DNA of 64,000 nucleotides from JBBECJ01 sp963763325 (GCA_963763325.1 CAVXOL010000001.1:496001-560000); one strand, 5' to 3'. Positions 29,109 through 38,844 are shown, numbered from the stretch's first letter. Translations and numbers: made by a program. Notes: generated from the sequence alone by a model not told the origin.

Positions 29109-30280
29109 TTGCCTCGTGCCCAAATCACCACCGCCAACGGCATGATCATCGCGGCAGCCAGCATCAACGGCAGCTCTGGTTGGATCTCGTAGAGCGGTCC
29201 GGCGATGACCGGGGCGACGACAAAGCCGGTGCCGGCCAAGATCTCGCCCATCGCGAAGACGTGCGGGCGGAGGCGGTCCGGAGTTGCTTCGCCGAGTGCG
29301 GCTGAGTAGAGGGGCCAGGCGGCGAAGAAGCCGCCGCGCAGGGTCATCGCGATCAGGACGAATAGCAACAGGTCGGCACGCAGGAAGAGCAGGAAGGAGC
29401 AGGCCGTGATGCCGATCGTGATCGCGACCGCTCGGAGTGGCGCGCCGCTCAGCCGGGAGCTGCGGGCGACGGCCGTCGAGAAGACGATCGAGCCGACCGC
29501 CGTCAGGGCTGTCATCGGTGGGATAGCGGCTTCGCTGTAGCCTTTGGCCTCATGGAGGAAGATCGACAGCAGAGAGGTGCCCATCCCGATCGCGAAGAAG
29601 GTCAGGAACTGGAGCGCCAGCAGCAGTGGCAGCCCCGGCACTTGCAGCAGGCCGCGATAGCCGCCCACATGCCCATCTCCATCGTCGTCAGGTGATGGGA
29701 TGGTTCGCAGGCGAGCCATCAGTACGATCGAGATCAGCGAGAAAGCGGCGGCCGTCACGAACGGTGCCCGTAGCCCGAAGGCCGCGACCAGCACGCCTGA
29801 CAGCAACGGTGTCACGAGCAGCGATACCGACGGCCCGATCGTGAAGATGATCGCGAAGGCACGCACCCGCCTCTCACCGGAATTACGGGCGACGAAGGTC
29901 GATGCGAGCGGGAAGGCCAGATCGCCGACGGCCATCCCCAGCAGGGCCGGCAGCAGCCAAGGCCAGCTTGGCGCCAGTGCGGCGCTGAAGATGCCGATCG
30001 TCGCGATCGCGCGGGCGGTGATCATGACGCGCTTGAGCCCGAACCGGCGCGAGAGCCAGGCCGACGGCAGCAGCGCGAAGAGTCGCAGGATGCCGCCGAG
30101 GCCCAGCAAGGCGCCGACCAGCGTGACGGGCGCGTCGAGCTCCTCGATCCAGATTGGCCAGAGCGCCCAGTATGAGCCAAAGGCTGCTTCCAGAAAGATC
30201 AGTGCCCAGAAGATCAGCCCGTTTTCGCGTCCCAGCCCAAATTGCCAGCGTGCACTCGCCGCCGGCGTCGCAACCACCAT
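29090..30280 (-). CDS. MFS transporter
   Basis: About 396 residues and 12 predicted helices, in one intact frame. The start MVVATPAASARWQFGLGREN at 30280 is preferred over an upstream start at 30433, because the extra 51 residues are not protein-like. Helix 1 reads LIFWALIFLEAAFGSYWALW; the loop after helix 2 carries WLSRRFGLKRVM, the MFS motif A region. It is a paralogue of the transporter at 38845-40122: both share the RGGxFxxWxLxYxxxLGE(A/V)xPxRLRxxxFAxxEixxGxGF region. Substrate unknown. Confidence 0.85.
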   Translation of the reverse strand: MVVATPAASARWQFGLGRENGLIFWALIFLEAAFGSYWALWPIWIEELDAPVTLVGALLGLGGILRLFALLPSAWLSRRFGLKRVMITARAIATIGIFSAALAPSWPWLLPALLGMAVGDLAFPLASTFVARNSGERRVRAFAIIFTIGPSVSLLVTPLLSGVLVAAFGLRAPFVTAAAFSLISIVLMARLRTIPSPDDDGDGHVGGYRGLLQVPGLPLLLALQFLTFFAIGMGTSLLSIFLHEAKGYSEAAIPPMTALTAVGSIVFSTAVARSSRLSGAPLRAVAITIGITACSFLLFLRADLLLFVLIAMTLRGGFFAAWPLYSAALGEATPDRLRPHVFAMGEILAGTGFVVAPVIAGPLYEIQPELPLMLAAAMIMPLAVVIWARGKRDEGM

Positions 30281-30393
30281 CCAACGTCCCTCCGTGTCCG
30301 ACGCATTATGGCATCGCCTGCGGCATTCAGTCCGTGCATCGACTTCGGCTATCCTGTGCCAATGTTGGGGAGAGGGATGAGGAGGGTACGCAG

Positions 30394-31539
30394 ATGTCAG
30401 TGACCAGTAGACCGGAGCCACTTTACAACGCAACCGAGCTACTGCGCGTGTACGACGAACTTGGACTGGATGCCATCATCGCCCGCTCGGGGCGGAATGT
30501 CGCCTACCTGGCCGGCATGCGCTTTCCGGGGACGCTCGGCCGGTTGCAGGACTTCGCCCACGCGCCCCGAGCCGTGCTGGCGGTCATGCCGCGCGATGCT
30601 GACGGCGCGCTGGTGGCTTCCAACATCGCAGCCGGGCTGGCACGGCGGACGACCTGGCTGGAGGATATCCGTACCTACACCGAGTACAGCCAGTCGCCAT
30701 TCGCGGTCGCGGCCCAGGCTCTGGCTGACCGTGGGCTGGCTTCCGGACGGATCGGCGTCGAGCGGCGCGAGATCGGTGTCCAGCAGTGGGATGATCTCGT
30801 CGCGGCTTTGCCCGGGGCGGAACTCGTCGACTGCACCGACGCGCTCGAAGCCGTCCGCAACATCAAGACACCGGCTGAACTGGATCTACTGCGCAGCGCG
30901 GCGTTGATTCAGGATCAGGCGCATCTGGAAGTATTCGGCAGCGCCCGTCCTGGCGACACCGAGCGGACGTTGCACGCACGGATGGTCGGCGCGATGCTGC
31001 GGCTCGGCGCCGAGAGCGCGCATGGGATGCTGCAATCAAGCAGGACACCGATGACCTATGGCGGCGAGGGCGATGTGCCGGTTGAGACCGGCGACGCCGT
31101 TCGGACCGACTATGTCTGTTACGTCGAGGGTTACGCCGCCAATCTCTCGCGAATGGCCGTCATGGGTGCGCCTTCCGCCGAACACGAGCGCATGTACGGG
31201 CTCGTCCGCGATGTCCACCGTGCGACGATTGCAACGATGTTGCGGCCGGGTGTCGCGGCGCATGATGTCTATGCGTTCGTCCGCGATCGTTTCGTCGAGG
31301 CGGGCTTTCCGAAGGTATCTGGGCTGGTAGGTCACTCGATCGGCGTCTGGTGGCACCAGGAAGAGCCGATGCTGGTGCCAGGCGAATCACGCGTGCTGCG
31401 ACCCAATATGGTCGTCTGTCTGGAACCCATCCTCGACGGCTTCTGGCACCTGCAGGACGAGATCCTCATCACCGACGGCGATCCGGAGTTGCTCTCGCAT
31501 CTGTTCGAGACGGATCGTGTCTTCACGATGGGCGCGTAG
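30394..31539 (+). CDS. M24-family protein with an altered metal site
   Basis: An intact 381-residue protein divergent from the MFS gene. It has a creatinase-like N-terminal domain (LGLDAIIARSGRNVAYLAGM) and an M24 domain. The first Asp is in VRTDYVCYVEGYAAN, but the second position, normally Asp in a SD/AD-x-(S/T)R motif, is Asn in AANLSRMAV. The His (LVGHSIGVWWHQ), Glu (VVCLEPIL) and last Glu (LQDEILIT) are kept. It may bind only one metal or act without metal, as creatinase does. Sequencing error could also explain one base change. Confidence 0.83.
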   Translation: MSVTSRPEPLYNATELLRVYDELGLDAIIARSGRNVAYLAGMRFPGTLGRLQDFAHAPRAVLAVMPRDADGALVASNIAAGLARRTTWLEDIRTYTEYSQSPFAVAAQALADRGLASGRIGVERREIGVQQWDDLVAALPGAELVDCTDALEAVRNIKTPAELDLLRSAALIQDQAHLEVFGSARPGDTERTLHARMVGAMLRLGAESAHGMLQSSRTPMTYGGEGDVPVETGDAVRTDYVCYVEGYAANLSRMAVMGAPSAEHERMYGLVRDVHRATIATMLRPGVAAHDVYAFVRDRFVEAGFPKVSGLVGHSIGVWWHQEEPMLVPGESRVLRPNMVVCLEPILDGFWHLQDEILITDGDPELLSHLFETDRVFTMGA

Positions 31540-31637
31540 CTCGTGTCGTCCTCAGCCGCAGCGAAGGACCTCCCCGCCTAGATATTCGGGCCGCTAACGA
31601 GGAGAGGTCCTTCGCTGCGGCTCAGGACGACACGAGC
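31539..31637. repeat. MITE-like inverted repeat (34-bp arms)
   Basis: 31539-31572 and 31604-31637 are reverse complements with one mismatch, separated by 31 bases. Arms read GCTCGTGTCGTCCTCAGCCG then CAGCGAAGGACCTC. The element begins on the last base of the M24 stop codon, so it may also act as a terminator or mRNA stabiliser. Texts like CCGCAGCGAAGGACCT recur in many environmental genomes as dispersed palindromes, from memory. Confidence 0.75.
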
Positions 31638-31807
31638 ACCACCTACTGTTGATGCCGAGTTTGCGCGAATCGCAGTCTTTCGGCACACTTCATCAAACGA
31701 GCACGAACCGCCTGGTGTGTAACGATCCTGTCAGTGCAGGATTGGAACCAGGGACGGCTCTTGCCACGACGGTCGTGGGGAAACATCCGGCAGAGTGTTC
31801 AGTACAG

Positions 31808-31840
31808 GCGTCCAATGATGTACGCTCCAGCATTGGACGC
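31808..31840. other. 10-bp perfect hairpin
   Basis: GCGTCCAATG, a 13-base loop, then CATTGGACGC. It is isolated between genes. It could be a small-RNA element or a binding site. Function unknown. Confidence 0.4.
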
Positions 31841-31962
31841 GACAGTCGCGGGGACGGGACCACCGCATCGTCGATAGTTCAGACAAATCCCGGGTCAGTA
31901 CTAGAGAAGGCCGCGAGGCGATATCGCCGCGTGATTTCCGCGTCCAGCCGCGCCGATCGTGG

Positions 31963-31991
31963 TTGACGGGTCATCGCTGGCGGTGTATTGT
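31963..31991 (+). promoter_or_regulatory. sigma-70-type promoter
   Basis: TTGACG at 31963 and TATTGT at 31986 with 17 bases between, about 160 bases before the lipoprotein start. Confidence 0.5.
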
Positions 31992-32149
31992 CTGTATGAC
32001 ATGAACGAAACTTCTCGCGATTCAGCAAGAGTTGTCATGTATGTCACAGCGGGAGTCGGCTGGCGTACGAGCAGTTTGACCGCTACATTGTGTCCGATTT
32101 CATTCTCGGACGCCGATTCTCGTTCGTGCAGGGATGGGACGGTCCGAAG

Positions 32150-32863
32150 ATGACACGACGTGATAGGCGCTCGAGCAGTGCCAACAGGCAGGGGATACTC
32201 GGGCGGCTGCGCAGGGCGCAATCCACGCGGCTGTTCATTCGCTGCTCACGCTGCGGAGCTCTGCTGCTGAGCGCCTGTGGTGACGGGCAGGCCGAGCGGG
32301 CCAGCAACGGGCCGACCTCGGATGCTGCTGCCGCGCCGGAGGTAACGGCATCACCACGACAGCAGGCGCAGGCCGCCACCGCGACGACGACGCGCGCTGC
32401 GACCGCCACGCGAACGGCGACCCAGACGGCTGCGACGCCGGCTGTCACCCGCACACCAGCCCAAACCCCGACGCCGATCCCGCCGCCGGAGCCAGCCATT
32501 GGTGACACAATCGAGACCGATGGCTGGAAGCTGACGATCATTGGCTTCGACCTCTACCAGACAGTCGGTGACAGCACGGCGAGCGGCGTGTTCCTCTACC
32601 TGCGGATGTCGATCGGGACACTGCCAGCCAGCCGCGCGCCTTCCCATTCGATGGCCTGGTCGTCCTCGACGTGAACGACACGAGCTACTTCCTCTCGGAG
32701 CCGCCAACGCGTGAGACATTGACCTATGACTTCGGTTTCGATATGGATCAGGAACTTGCCGCGGGGGCAAGTCAGTCGTTGCTCCGTGTTCGACATCGCG
32801 CCGGATGCAACCGGCCTGGTTCTAACGACGCCGTCGCGCGTGTTCCAGATTCGGATCGAGTGA
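32150..32863 (+). CDS. probable lipoprotein with DUF4352-like domain, frameshifted
   Basis: About 237 residues. LLLSAC near residue 41 is a likely lipobox, although the stretch before it is more basic than usual. A low-complexity Ala/Thr linker (QAQAATATTTRAATATRTAT) follows. Then comes a beta-rich domain: IGDTIETDGWKLTIIGFDLY, later VLDVNDTSYFLSEPP and, in the last frame, IAPDATGLVLTTPSRVFQIR, ending at 32861-32863. This layout resembles DUF4352 extracellular domains. Shifts lie near 32616, 32645 and 32780. Probably anchored on the outer face of the membrane. Confidence 0.65.
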
Positions 32864-33304
32864 CAAGCCGAAGTAGTGGCCCAAAGCGCACTGCGCGTGG
32901 GTGGAAGCTGAAAGGGGAAAGTGAGGGGAGGGCGCGGCTATCGCGTTCTCGGGATTTGAGGGTGCGGTGTCTTCCCCGCCTCACGGTTCCGCTTTCACGT
33001 TCCCCTTCCAGCTTCCACTCGCGCCGGCCGAGGTAACAGGTTTCAGGTGACAGGGAATCGGAGTTGGCCTCGTTGTGGGCCAGCTCCGATCGCCGATTCC
33101 GATGCTTCTCCGCCCTTCATCGCATCCTCACCCTGTCCACCTGGCCAGTGTCGGTGTGGCCGGTGGTGCTGCCGTGCAGACCGAACGTTCAACGGTGGTT
33201 GAGTGGGTAGTCGCAGCCTATGCTTGTGACACACACAATGACGTGTGGCGTACCGACGCAATACCCACGGCGACGATGGTGTCAGCACGGGACCAGTGAC
33301 GGAG
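32864..33304. other. intergenic region containing an inverted repeat, no supported gene
   Basis: About 440 bases. It contains the inverted repeat at 32901-33018. The rest shows no gene I can support. Confidence 0.4.
32901..33018. repeat. inverted repeat with 24-bp arms
   Basis: 32901-32924 and 32995-33018 are reverse complements with two mismatches; arms begin GTGGAAGCTG. The loop is GC-rich with further short complementarity (GTGAGG). It is the third large palindromic element in the window. Confidence 0.6.
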
Positions 33305-33844
33305 ATGAGCAGACCGATGAGCGACCTGACGATTACTACCCGCACAACCGCGGTCCGGGACGACAACGGCGTCTCCCTTGCCGCGTCGCTGTCTGACGAG
33401 AGCGACATTGCCAACATTCTGATTGTGGAACACGACGCCGATTGCGCCGATGCGCTGGAGACGCTCCTGGCCGACCTGCCCGGCATCGCGACCGTCCAGA
33501 CAGCCGTTACCGCTGGTGACGCCTTCGAGCTGCTCGACGATGGCTCGTACGACGTCGTCGGCTTCGGCATGCTGCCGGATGTTGTGCCCGCTTTAACTCC
33601 GGATGTCATCTTCATCGGCGCTCACCAGCCGGATAGCTGCGATGTCGCGCTGGAACTGATCGAGACGCTGACGTCGTTCCGTGAGCGCGTCCCGGATGCG
33701 TCAATCGTGCTGCTCTGTGTCTACCCTGGCCAGTATCGTGAGGCGCTCGGCGGGCTGGTTGACGGCTGCATCCGTAAGGACACCAGCGCACGCGAGTTGC
33801 GTGCGCTGATCGACGGCCTTCGCGCCACGCGCTCGACTGCCTGA
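33305..33844 (+). CDS. degenerate receiver-domain protein
   Basis: About 179 residues; ATG at 33305 or 33317 (GGAG lies 10 bases before the latter). After a 35-residue leader the text ANILIVEHDADCADALETLL is the start of a CheY-like fold, followed by a region ending DVIFIGAHQPD, where the phospho-acceptor Asp of the usual DVVLLDxxMP is Gly. The conserved Lys appears in DGCIRKDTSARELRALIDGL. No output domain is seen. It may be a non-phosphorylated receiver that works by protein contact. Confidence 0.65.
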   Translation: MSRPMSDLTITTRTTAVRDDNGVSLAASLSDESDIANILIVEHDADCADALETLLADLPGIATVQTAVTAGDAFELLDDGSYDVVGFGMLPDVVPALTPDVIFIGAHQPDSCDVALELIETLTSFRERVPDASIVLLCVYPGQYREALGGLVDGCIRKDTSARELRALIDGLRATRSTA

Positions 33845-33955
33845 TCCCCCTTGTCGGGATAACAAACGTAGGCGGCACGCATCCCGCGACATATCCTCGA
33901 TCGATCCAGCGGCAACGCTGCCGGCTGGATCTCGCTGATTGACGAGGGATGCAGC

Positions 33956-35211
33956 ATGCGGATCACGATTATCGCGAATGGCTCACGCGGGGACGTCCAG
34001 CCGTTCGTCGCGCTCGGCGTCGGGCTGCGTGCGGCTGGCTATGACGTTCATGTCGCGGCCCCGACACCGTTCCAGGCGTTCATTGAAGGGCGTGGACTGA
34101 TCTTCGAAGATCTGGACTTTGACCCACGCCAGCTGCTCGAGGGGGAGCTGGGGCAGGTCTGGCTCGAAACGGGCCACAACCCGTTCGGCTTCGTCGGCCG
34201 GCTGAAGCCACTCGTTGAGCCATTGCTGGACCGATTCTGGCGGCGACGCTGCGTGCCTGCGACGGGTCCGACGTCGTGGTCTACTCTCCGCTTGGTATCT
34301 TCGCCTGGCATTACGCTCAGGCAGCCGGTATTCCAGCCATCCTGGCATCACCGGTTCCTGCAGTCCGGACCGCTCGCATCCCAAACCCGATCGTGCCACC
34401 GCTCCCGCTACCCGAGGTCACGAACCCGCTCGGCTACCGGCTCGGCAATCAGCTTGGCTGGCAGTTGTTCCGTGGGGTGACGAATCGCTGGCGGGTCGAG
34501 ACGCTTGGCCTGCCGCCGCTGCCATTCGGCGGGCCGTACCGGGCTATTGAGCGGCAACGCGAGATTGTCCTGCATGGCTACAGCCCCTCGGTTGTCCCGA
34601 AGCCGCCCGACTGGGGCGAGCACGTGCACGTCACTGGCTACTGGTTCCTGGACCGGCCAGATGGCTGGCAACCGCCACCGACCCTCGACGCATTCCTGGC
34701 CGATGGCCCGCCTCCGGTCTACATTGGCCTCGGCAGCATGACCGGCCGCGATCCGGAGGCGTTGACGAGCTGGCGCTCGGCGCGCTGCGCCGGACAGGCC
34801 AGCGCGGTGTCCTGCTGGCTGGTTGGGCCGGCCTCGGCGGGATCGACCTGCCGGATGATGTTTGCCTCATCGACGATATCCCGCACGACTGGCTCTTTCC
34901 CCGGATGGCTGCTGTTGCTCATCACGGTGGGGCTGGGACGACGGGCGCCGGCTTACGTGCTGGCCGCCCCAGCATCCTGCTGCCCTATTTCGCCGATCAG
35001 CCCTTCTGGGGTCGCGTCGTCCACAACCTCGGCGCCGGCCCGCCTCCCCATCCCCCAGAAAGAGCTCGCTGAGTCACGCCTCGCCGCTGCCATCAACCGC
35101 GCCGTCACCTCGCCGGGCATCCATCGCCGTGCCGGGACGCTTGGAGAGCGAATTCGGAGTGAGGATGGTGTGGGTAACGCGGTCGACATCCTGTCACGGC
35201 GGTTGTCCTGA
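33956..35211 (+). CDS. UGT-type glycosyltransferase (MGT/sterol glucosyltransferase-like), frameshifted
   Basis: About 417 residues. ATG at 33956 starts MRITIIANGSRGDVQPFVAL, the hallmark opening of family GT1 enzymes. After shifts near 34240 and 34765 the middle frame carries the donor-sugar motif: HHGGAGTTGAGLRAGRPSIL, then LPYFADQPFWGRVVHN. It returns to the original frame near 35035 (PIPQKELAESRLAAAINRAV). It transfers a sugar from a nucleotide donor to a lipid or other hydrophobic acceptor. The acceptor is unknown. Confidence 0.85.
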
Positions 35212-35288
35212 CTCCGTTCCGATCTCCAGTAACCGAGGCTGCCTGCGGCCTCGTCGACCGTCGGGTGCTGAAGCCGGTTGCGTGCGAA

Positions 35289-36574
35289 TCAGGCTGTCAG
35301 GCTGGATGCGGTGGTTGCCACGGGCGGAGCCGGTGGAGTGGCAAAGATAAAGAAGATCGATCCGAGCGCTGCCAGGGCGCCAGGACGGTGAAGCCGTACT
35401 GGTAGTTGCCGAAGTGGTCGGCCATGACCCCGGCGATCAGCGGGCCGGAGATCATTCCCACCATGATGACCATCGACGAAAAGCCCATGATCGTGCCGAA
35501 GTTCCGCCGGCCGAAGTAGTCGGCGCGCATGGCCTGCATCAGTGGGCCACGCATGCCCCAGGCCGTGCCGTGGGCGAAGATGAAGACGATCACCCAGGGC
35601 AGCGGCGCACCCCAGGCCAGCGCCAGCAGACCGAGCCGAGTGTCCGAACATCGCCAGTGCTGCGATGTTGCGCTTGTCGAAGCGATCGCCCAGGAATCCG
35701 CCGGCCACCTGGCCGACCGCTGTCACCAGCGTCATCGCCGTCACGACCATCGCCGCCTGGGAGAGTGAGAAGTCCACGCCCTCCTCCAGATGCACGATCA
35801 GATGCACCATCACCGCCGAGACAACCAGCAGCGCCATGCGCATGGCCGACGGCGATGAACCAGAATGCCCGTGTGCGCAATGCCTGACGCGGTGTGAAGT
35901 CGACCCGTTCGTCTGACGCGGAGCCGCGCTGATGCCGTTTGGCGCATGATGGTGCACATCGTCCGGTGATGCGCCATCGGGCAGCAGCCCGTACGCTTCC
36001 GGATCGGAGCGGACGATCTGTGTCAGCGGCAGGGCCACGACGAGCACGATCACGCCGGAGGCGAAGGCTGTCTCACGCCAGCCGAACGTCACCAGCGACC
36101 AGGCGACGACCGGCACCAGCATGCCGCCAACGCTCATCCCGGTCTGCGAGATGCTCATCGCCGTCGCTCGCCGCCGCTCGAACCAGTGCACGATCGTCGT
36201 CATGATCGTCATGAAGCCGGCCAGGCTGGCGCCGAGCGCCATGAGCACGAAGACAAGTAGAACGTGGCCAGCGAATCGACCTGGCTGAAGAGGATGAACC
36301 CGCCGCCGAAGAGCAGCGTCCCCACGCGCATGACCCACTTCGGCCCCCAGCGGTCGATCATCCAGCCCTGGACCGGCCCCAGCAGGCCGTTCTGCATCGG
36401 CTGCAGTGAGTAGCCAAAGGCCAGCTGCGTCGTGCTCCAGCCAAAGTCAGCGCGCAGCACCGACACGTACGCCCCGTACGCCTGCATCATCAACCCGGCC
36501 TGCAACAACTGGATTCCCGCCGACGCCGCGACGATCCACCAGCCAAAAAAGACGCCACGCGCGCGGGTCTTCAT
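35289..36574 (-). CDS. MFS transporter (OFA/monocarboxylate-like), frameshifted
   Basis: About 428 residues. Start MKTRARGVFFGWWIVAASAG at 36574; a GTG at 36628 is an alternative. The FFGWWIV opening, WSTTQLAFGYSLQ and GPVQGWMIDRWGPKWVM (loop 2-3 motif) fit the oxalate/formate-like MFS branch. Later landmarks are MTIMTTIVHWFERRRATAMS, GFLGDRFDKRNIAALAMFG, MRADYFGRRNFGTIMGFSSM and the end IFFIFATPP. Shifts lie near 36257, 35860, 35610 and 35380. It probably imports or exports a small organic acid. Confidence 0.8.
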
Positions 36575-36754
36575 CCGCCCCGCGTTGATGACCGATCGTG
36601 CATTCACGACGTTCGTCTCACTCCCCACTCCTGCCGTGATCGTAGCACGCAGGTGCCACCGAGGACGCCAGCGATGCCGGCATCAGCAGGCAACGGCAAG
36701 CGTAGAGGAGATCGTGCCGGCTGGAGAAGACGCTGGCTGGAGTGAAGCAGACCG

Positions 36755-37654
36755 TCAGCGTGATTCCGGTCCGATGCCGCGTACCAGCGTGTCAACGCGG
36801 TAGACACTCGTTTTCGCCGTCAGGTAGAGCGTCATGAAGTCGGGGCCACCGAAGCAGAGGTTGGCTGGCCCTTCGTCGATCTGCAGGACACCGAGCCGTC
36901 TGCCATCCGGGGCAATGACCCAGACGCCGCCAGCGCCGGTCGTCCAGAGCCGGCCGTCCTGATCGACTTTCGCGCCGTCCGGGACACCGGGGCGCGGGTC
37001 GTCGCGCATGTCGACGAACAGGTCGCCGTTGGTGAGTGTGCCGTCCGGCTGGACAGAGTAGCGGCGGATGATTCGGTCGCGGGAGTCGTTGATATAGAGC
37101 AGCGACTCGTCGGGGGAGAGGGTAAGGCCGTTCGGCTGGGAGAACTCGTTTGTTACGCACGAGATCGTTCCGTCCGACGTAACGCGGTAGACCCCCTGGA
37201 ATGGAATCTCCTGTGGCGCGCCGTAGTCGCCCATCCGCGGTGCCGTCAGGCCGTAATTGGGATCGGTGAACCAGATCGTGCCGTCGCGATCGACGACGAG
37301 GTCGTTCGGTGAGTTGAAGCGCTTGCTCTCGAAGCGGTCAATCGTGCTGCTGACCTCGCCGTTGTACGGCGAACGCGAGACGCGACGATTGAAATGCTCG
37401 CAGGCCAGCAGGTTGCCGTCATGGTCGAGCGTCAGACCGTTCGCGAACCCGCTGTCGGCGCGGTAGACCTCGGCCTCAGTCCAGCCGGGCCGCCAGCGGT
37501 GGATTCGGCTCTGCGGGATGTCGGTGAAGAGCAGGCACTCGTCCCACGGAATCCAGACCGGCCCCTCGGTGAAGTCGAAGCCGGTGCAGATGCGCTCGGC
37601 TTCGTTCGACTGGATCAGTTCCGATAACCCGTTGTCGTCAACGATCTGCAGCAT
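36755..37654 (-). CDS. SMP-30/gluconolactonase family hydrolase
   Basis: An intact 299-residue protein. ATG at 37654 has GGAGGTGCGCA upstream, so the longer upstream frame to 37849 is not used. It is a six-bladed propeller. The text CTGFDFTEGPVWIPWDECLL, FANGLTLDHDGNLLACEHFN, FNSPNDLVVDRDGTIWFTDP, QPNGLTLSPDESLLYINDSR and GVPDGAKVDQDGRLWTTG carries the usual metal ligands: Glu in TEGP, Asn in SPND and Asp in INDS. The family hydrolyses sugar lactones. No sugar dehydrogenase is adjacent. Confidence 0.9.
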   Translation of the reverse strand: MLQIVDDNGLSELIQSNEAERICTGFDFTEGPVWIPWDECLLFTDIPQSRIHRWRPGWTEAEVYRADSGFANGLTLDHDGNLLACEHFNRRVSRSPYNGEVSSTIDRFESKRFNSPNDLVVDRDGTIWFTDPNYGLTAPRMGDYGAPQEIPFQGVYRVTSDGTISCVTNEFSQPNGLTLSPDESLLYINDSRDRIIRRYSVQPDGTLTNGDLFVDMRDDPRPGVPDGAKVDQDGRLWTTGAGGVWVIAPDGRRLGVLQIDEGPANLCFGGPDFMTLYLTAKTSVYRVDTLVRGIGPESR

Positions 37655-37838
37655 TGCGCACCTCCGTGTTGCAACTATGACGCGTGTCGCGCGATTGTCG
37701 CACGCCAGATGCGAATTCCAGCTATTCCCCAGGTTGTCGGGACTGGTTCTGGCTGAAGCGATACCAGGTTGCCGTGCAACCACGGCGATCGTAACGCGTT
37801 GATACACTCGCGGAGCCGAATGGTATGGAGGAGGATGT

Positions 37839-38033
37839 GTGCGGTTCACCCGGATGGCAGTCGTTCGCTGGAGGCTGGTCCAGCTTGTCGACCGCTTCGA
37901 CGATCGCGTGCTCGGGCATCGGTTCTACCGCATCTGTCGATGGTGCGGCGAATCAACGTGGTGGGAAGCCGGCTACTACCGTCCGGGGGCAACGTGTCCG
38001 GTCGACTGGGATTGGTACCAAGGCAATGACTAG
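37839..38033 (+). CDS. small Trp/Cys-rich protein
   Basis: 64 residues from GTG at 37839, with GGAGGAGG five bases upstream, which is unusually strong. The C-terminal half has CRWCGESTWWEAGYYRPGAT with three Cys (C-x2-C plus CPVD) and five Trp, suggesting a small metal-binding or structural motif. No family recognised. Its promoter may lie in 37760-37815. It is transcribed divergently from the lactonase gene. Confidence 0.55.
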   Translation: MRFTRMAVVRWRLVQLVDRFDDRVLGHRFYRICRWCGESTWWEAGYYRPGATCPVDWDWYQGND

Positions 38034-38844
38034 CCGCAAGTTGGAATGTTGAAGCCGCGGCTAATTGTAAGCATCGGAGCAATCTGACACGTGCCTGACT
38101 CAGCAGCGTTTCAAGGACACGACCTTGATCATGCGTTAGCTTTCCGGCGTTGATGACGACAGTTGAGTACATCAAGCAACGCAGCAACGGCCGGCCATTC
38201 CGATTCCCACGTATAGCCGCTCGGATACTGACGCTACCTCAAGGATTGCGCAGAGGTCCGCATGTCAGCGATATCTGCTGCCGAACACTCGTAGCTGATG
38301 ATCGATGTTGATGTTCACGTTGGTGCGGTGAACCCATCGTCTCAATGCGCTCGGTAACTGCTGACGGTACGCTACTGGGTTGATCGGTGTTCGAAATCCG
38401 GTTGTCCAATGTCCATAGTGTACATCAGAATTCGAGAATCCGGCCACTGTCCGCTAGAATTGGTCCCGGATTCGTCCGAGAGCAAGAATGAAAGCCGTGG
38501 AACGCCCAGCTTGATATCGAGCAGAACAGGGCCATGCTCGTGCTAAAATTGCGTTTGTCAGGCTGGATATATACTTCAGTATCGTCGTGCTGTTTGGCAA
38601 CTCTCGTCCAATCGATGACATGCCGGAGGTAGTGCGCTTCCTCAACGGCTGAGAGAGTCGCCACCTCTGAGAACACTCTCTCCATGCCGATTTCGGTCTT
38701 ACGCCTTAAATACCTTGAGGCGGGATGGAAGACGGTACGAGTCGGAACACGACAGCGAAGGCGCGCGTCTGGATAGACAACTGGCCACGTCACTCCACGA
38801 TTCCTGCAGTTGTGATCCTGCAACCAGTATACGATTCGGCCGCG
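38034..38844. other. 810-bp lower-GC island without a supported gene
   Basis: The stretch is visibly less GC-rich than its flanks. The longest frames (38425-38823 and 38454-38645, both minus) share no recognisable domain, and codon use is unlike the neighbours. It may be the remains of a mobile element or a long regulatory region. I see no terminal repeats. Confidence 0.4.

Larger units (their letters stand above)
31638..32149. other. intergenic region with hairpin and promoter, no supported gene
   Basis: About 510 bases, less GC-rich than its surroundings. It holds a 10-bp hairpin at 31808-31840 and a promoter at 31963-31991. A 50-codon frame from 32001 ends by an ATGA overlap with the lipoprotein start; I do not consider it a proven gene. 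Confidence 0.45.

Noticed and set aside
38425..38823. 132-codon minus-strand ORF as a gene
   Set aside because: No domain or ribosome binding site, unusual composition and overlapping alternative frames.
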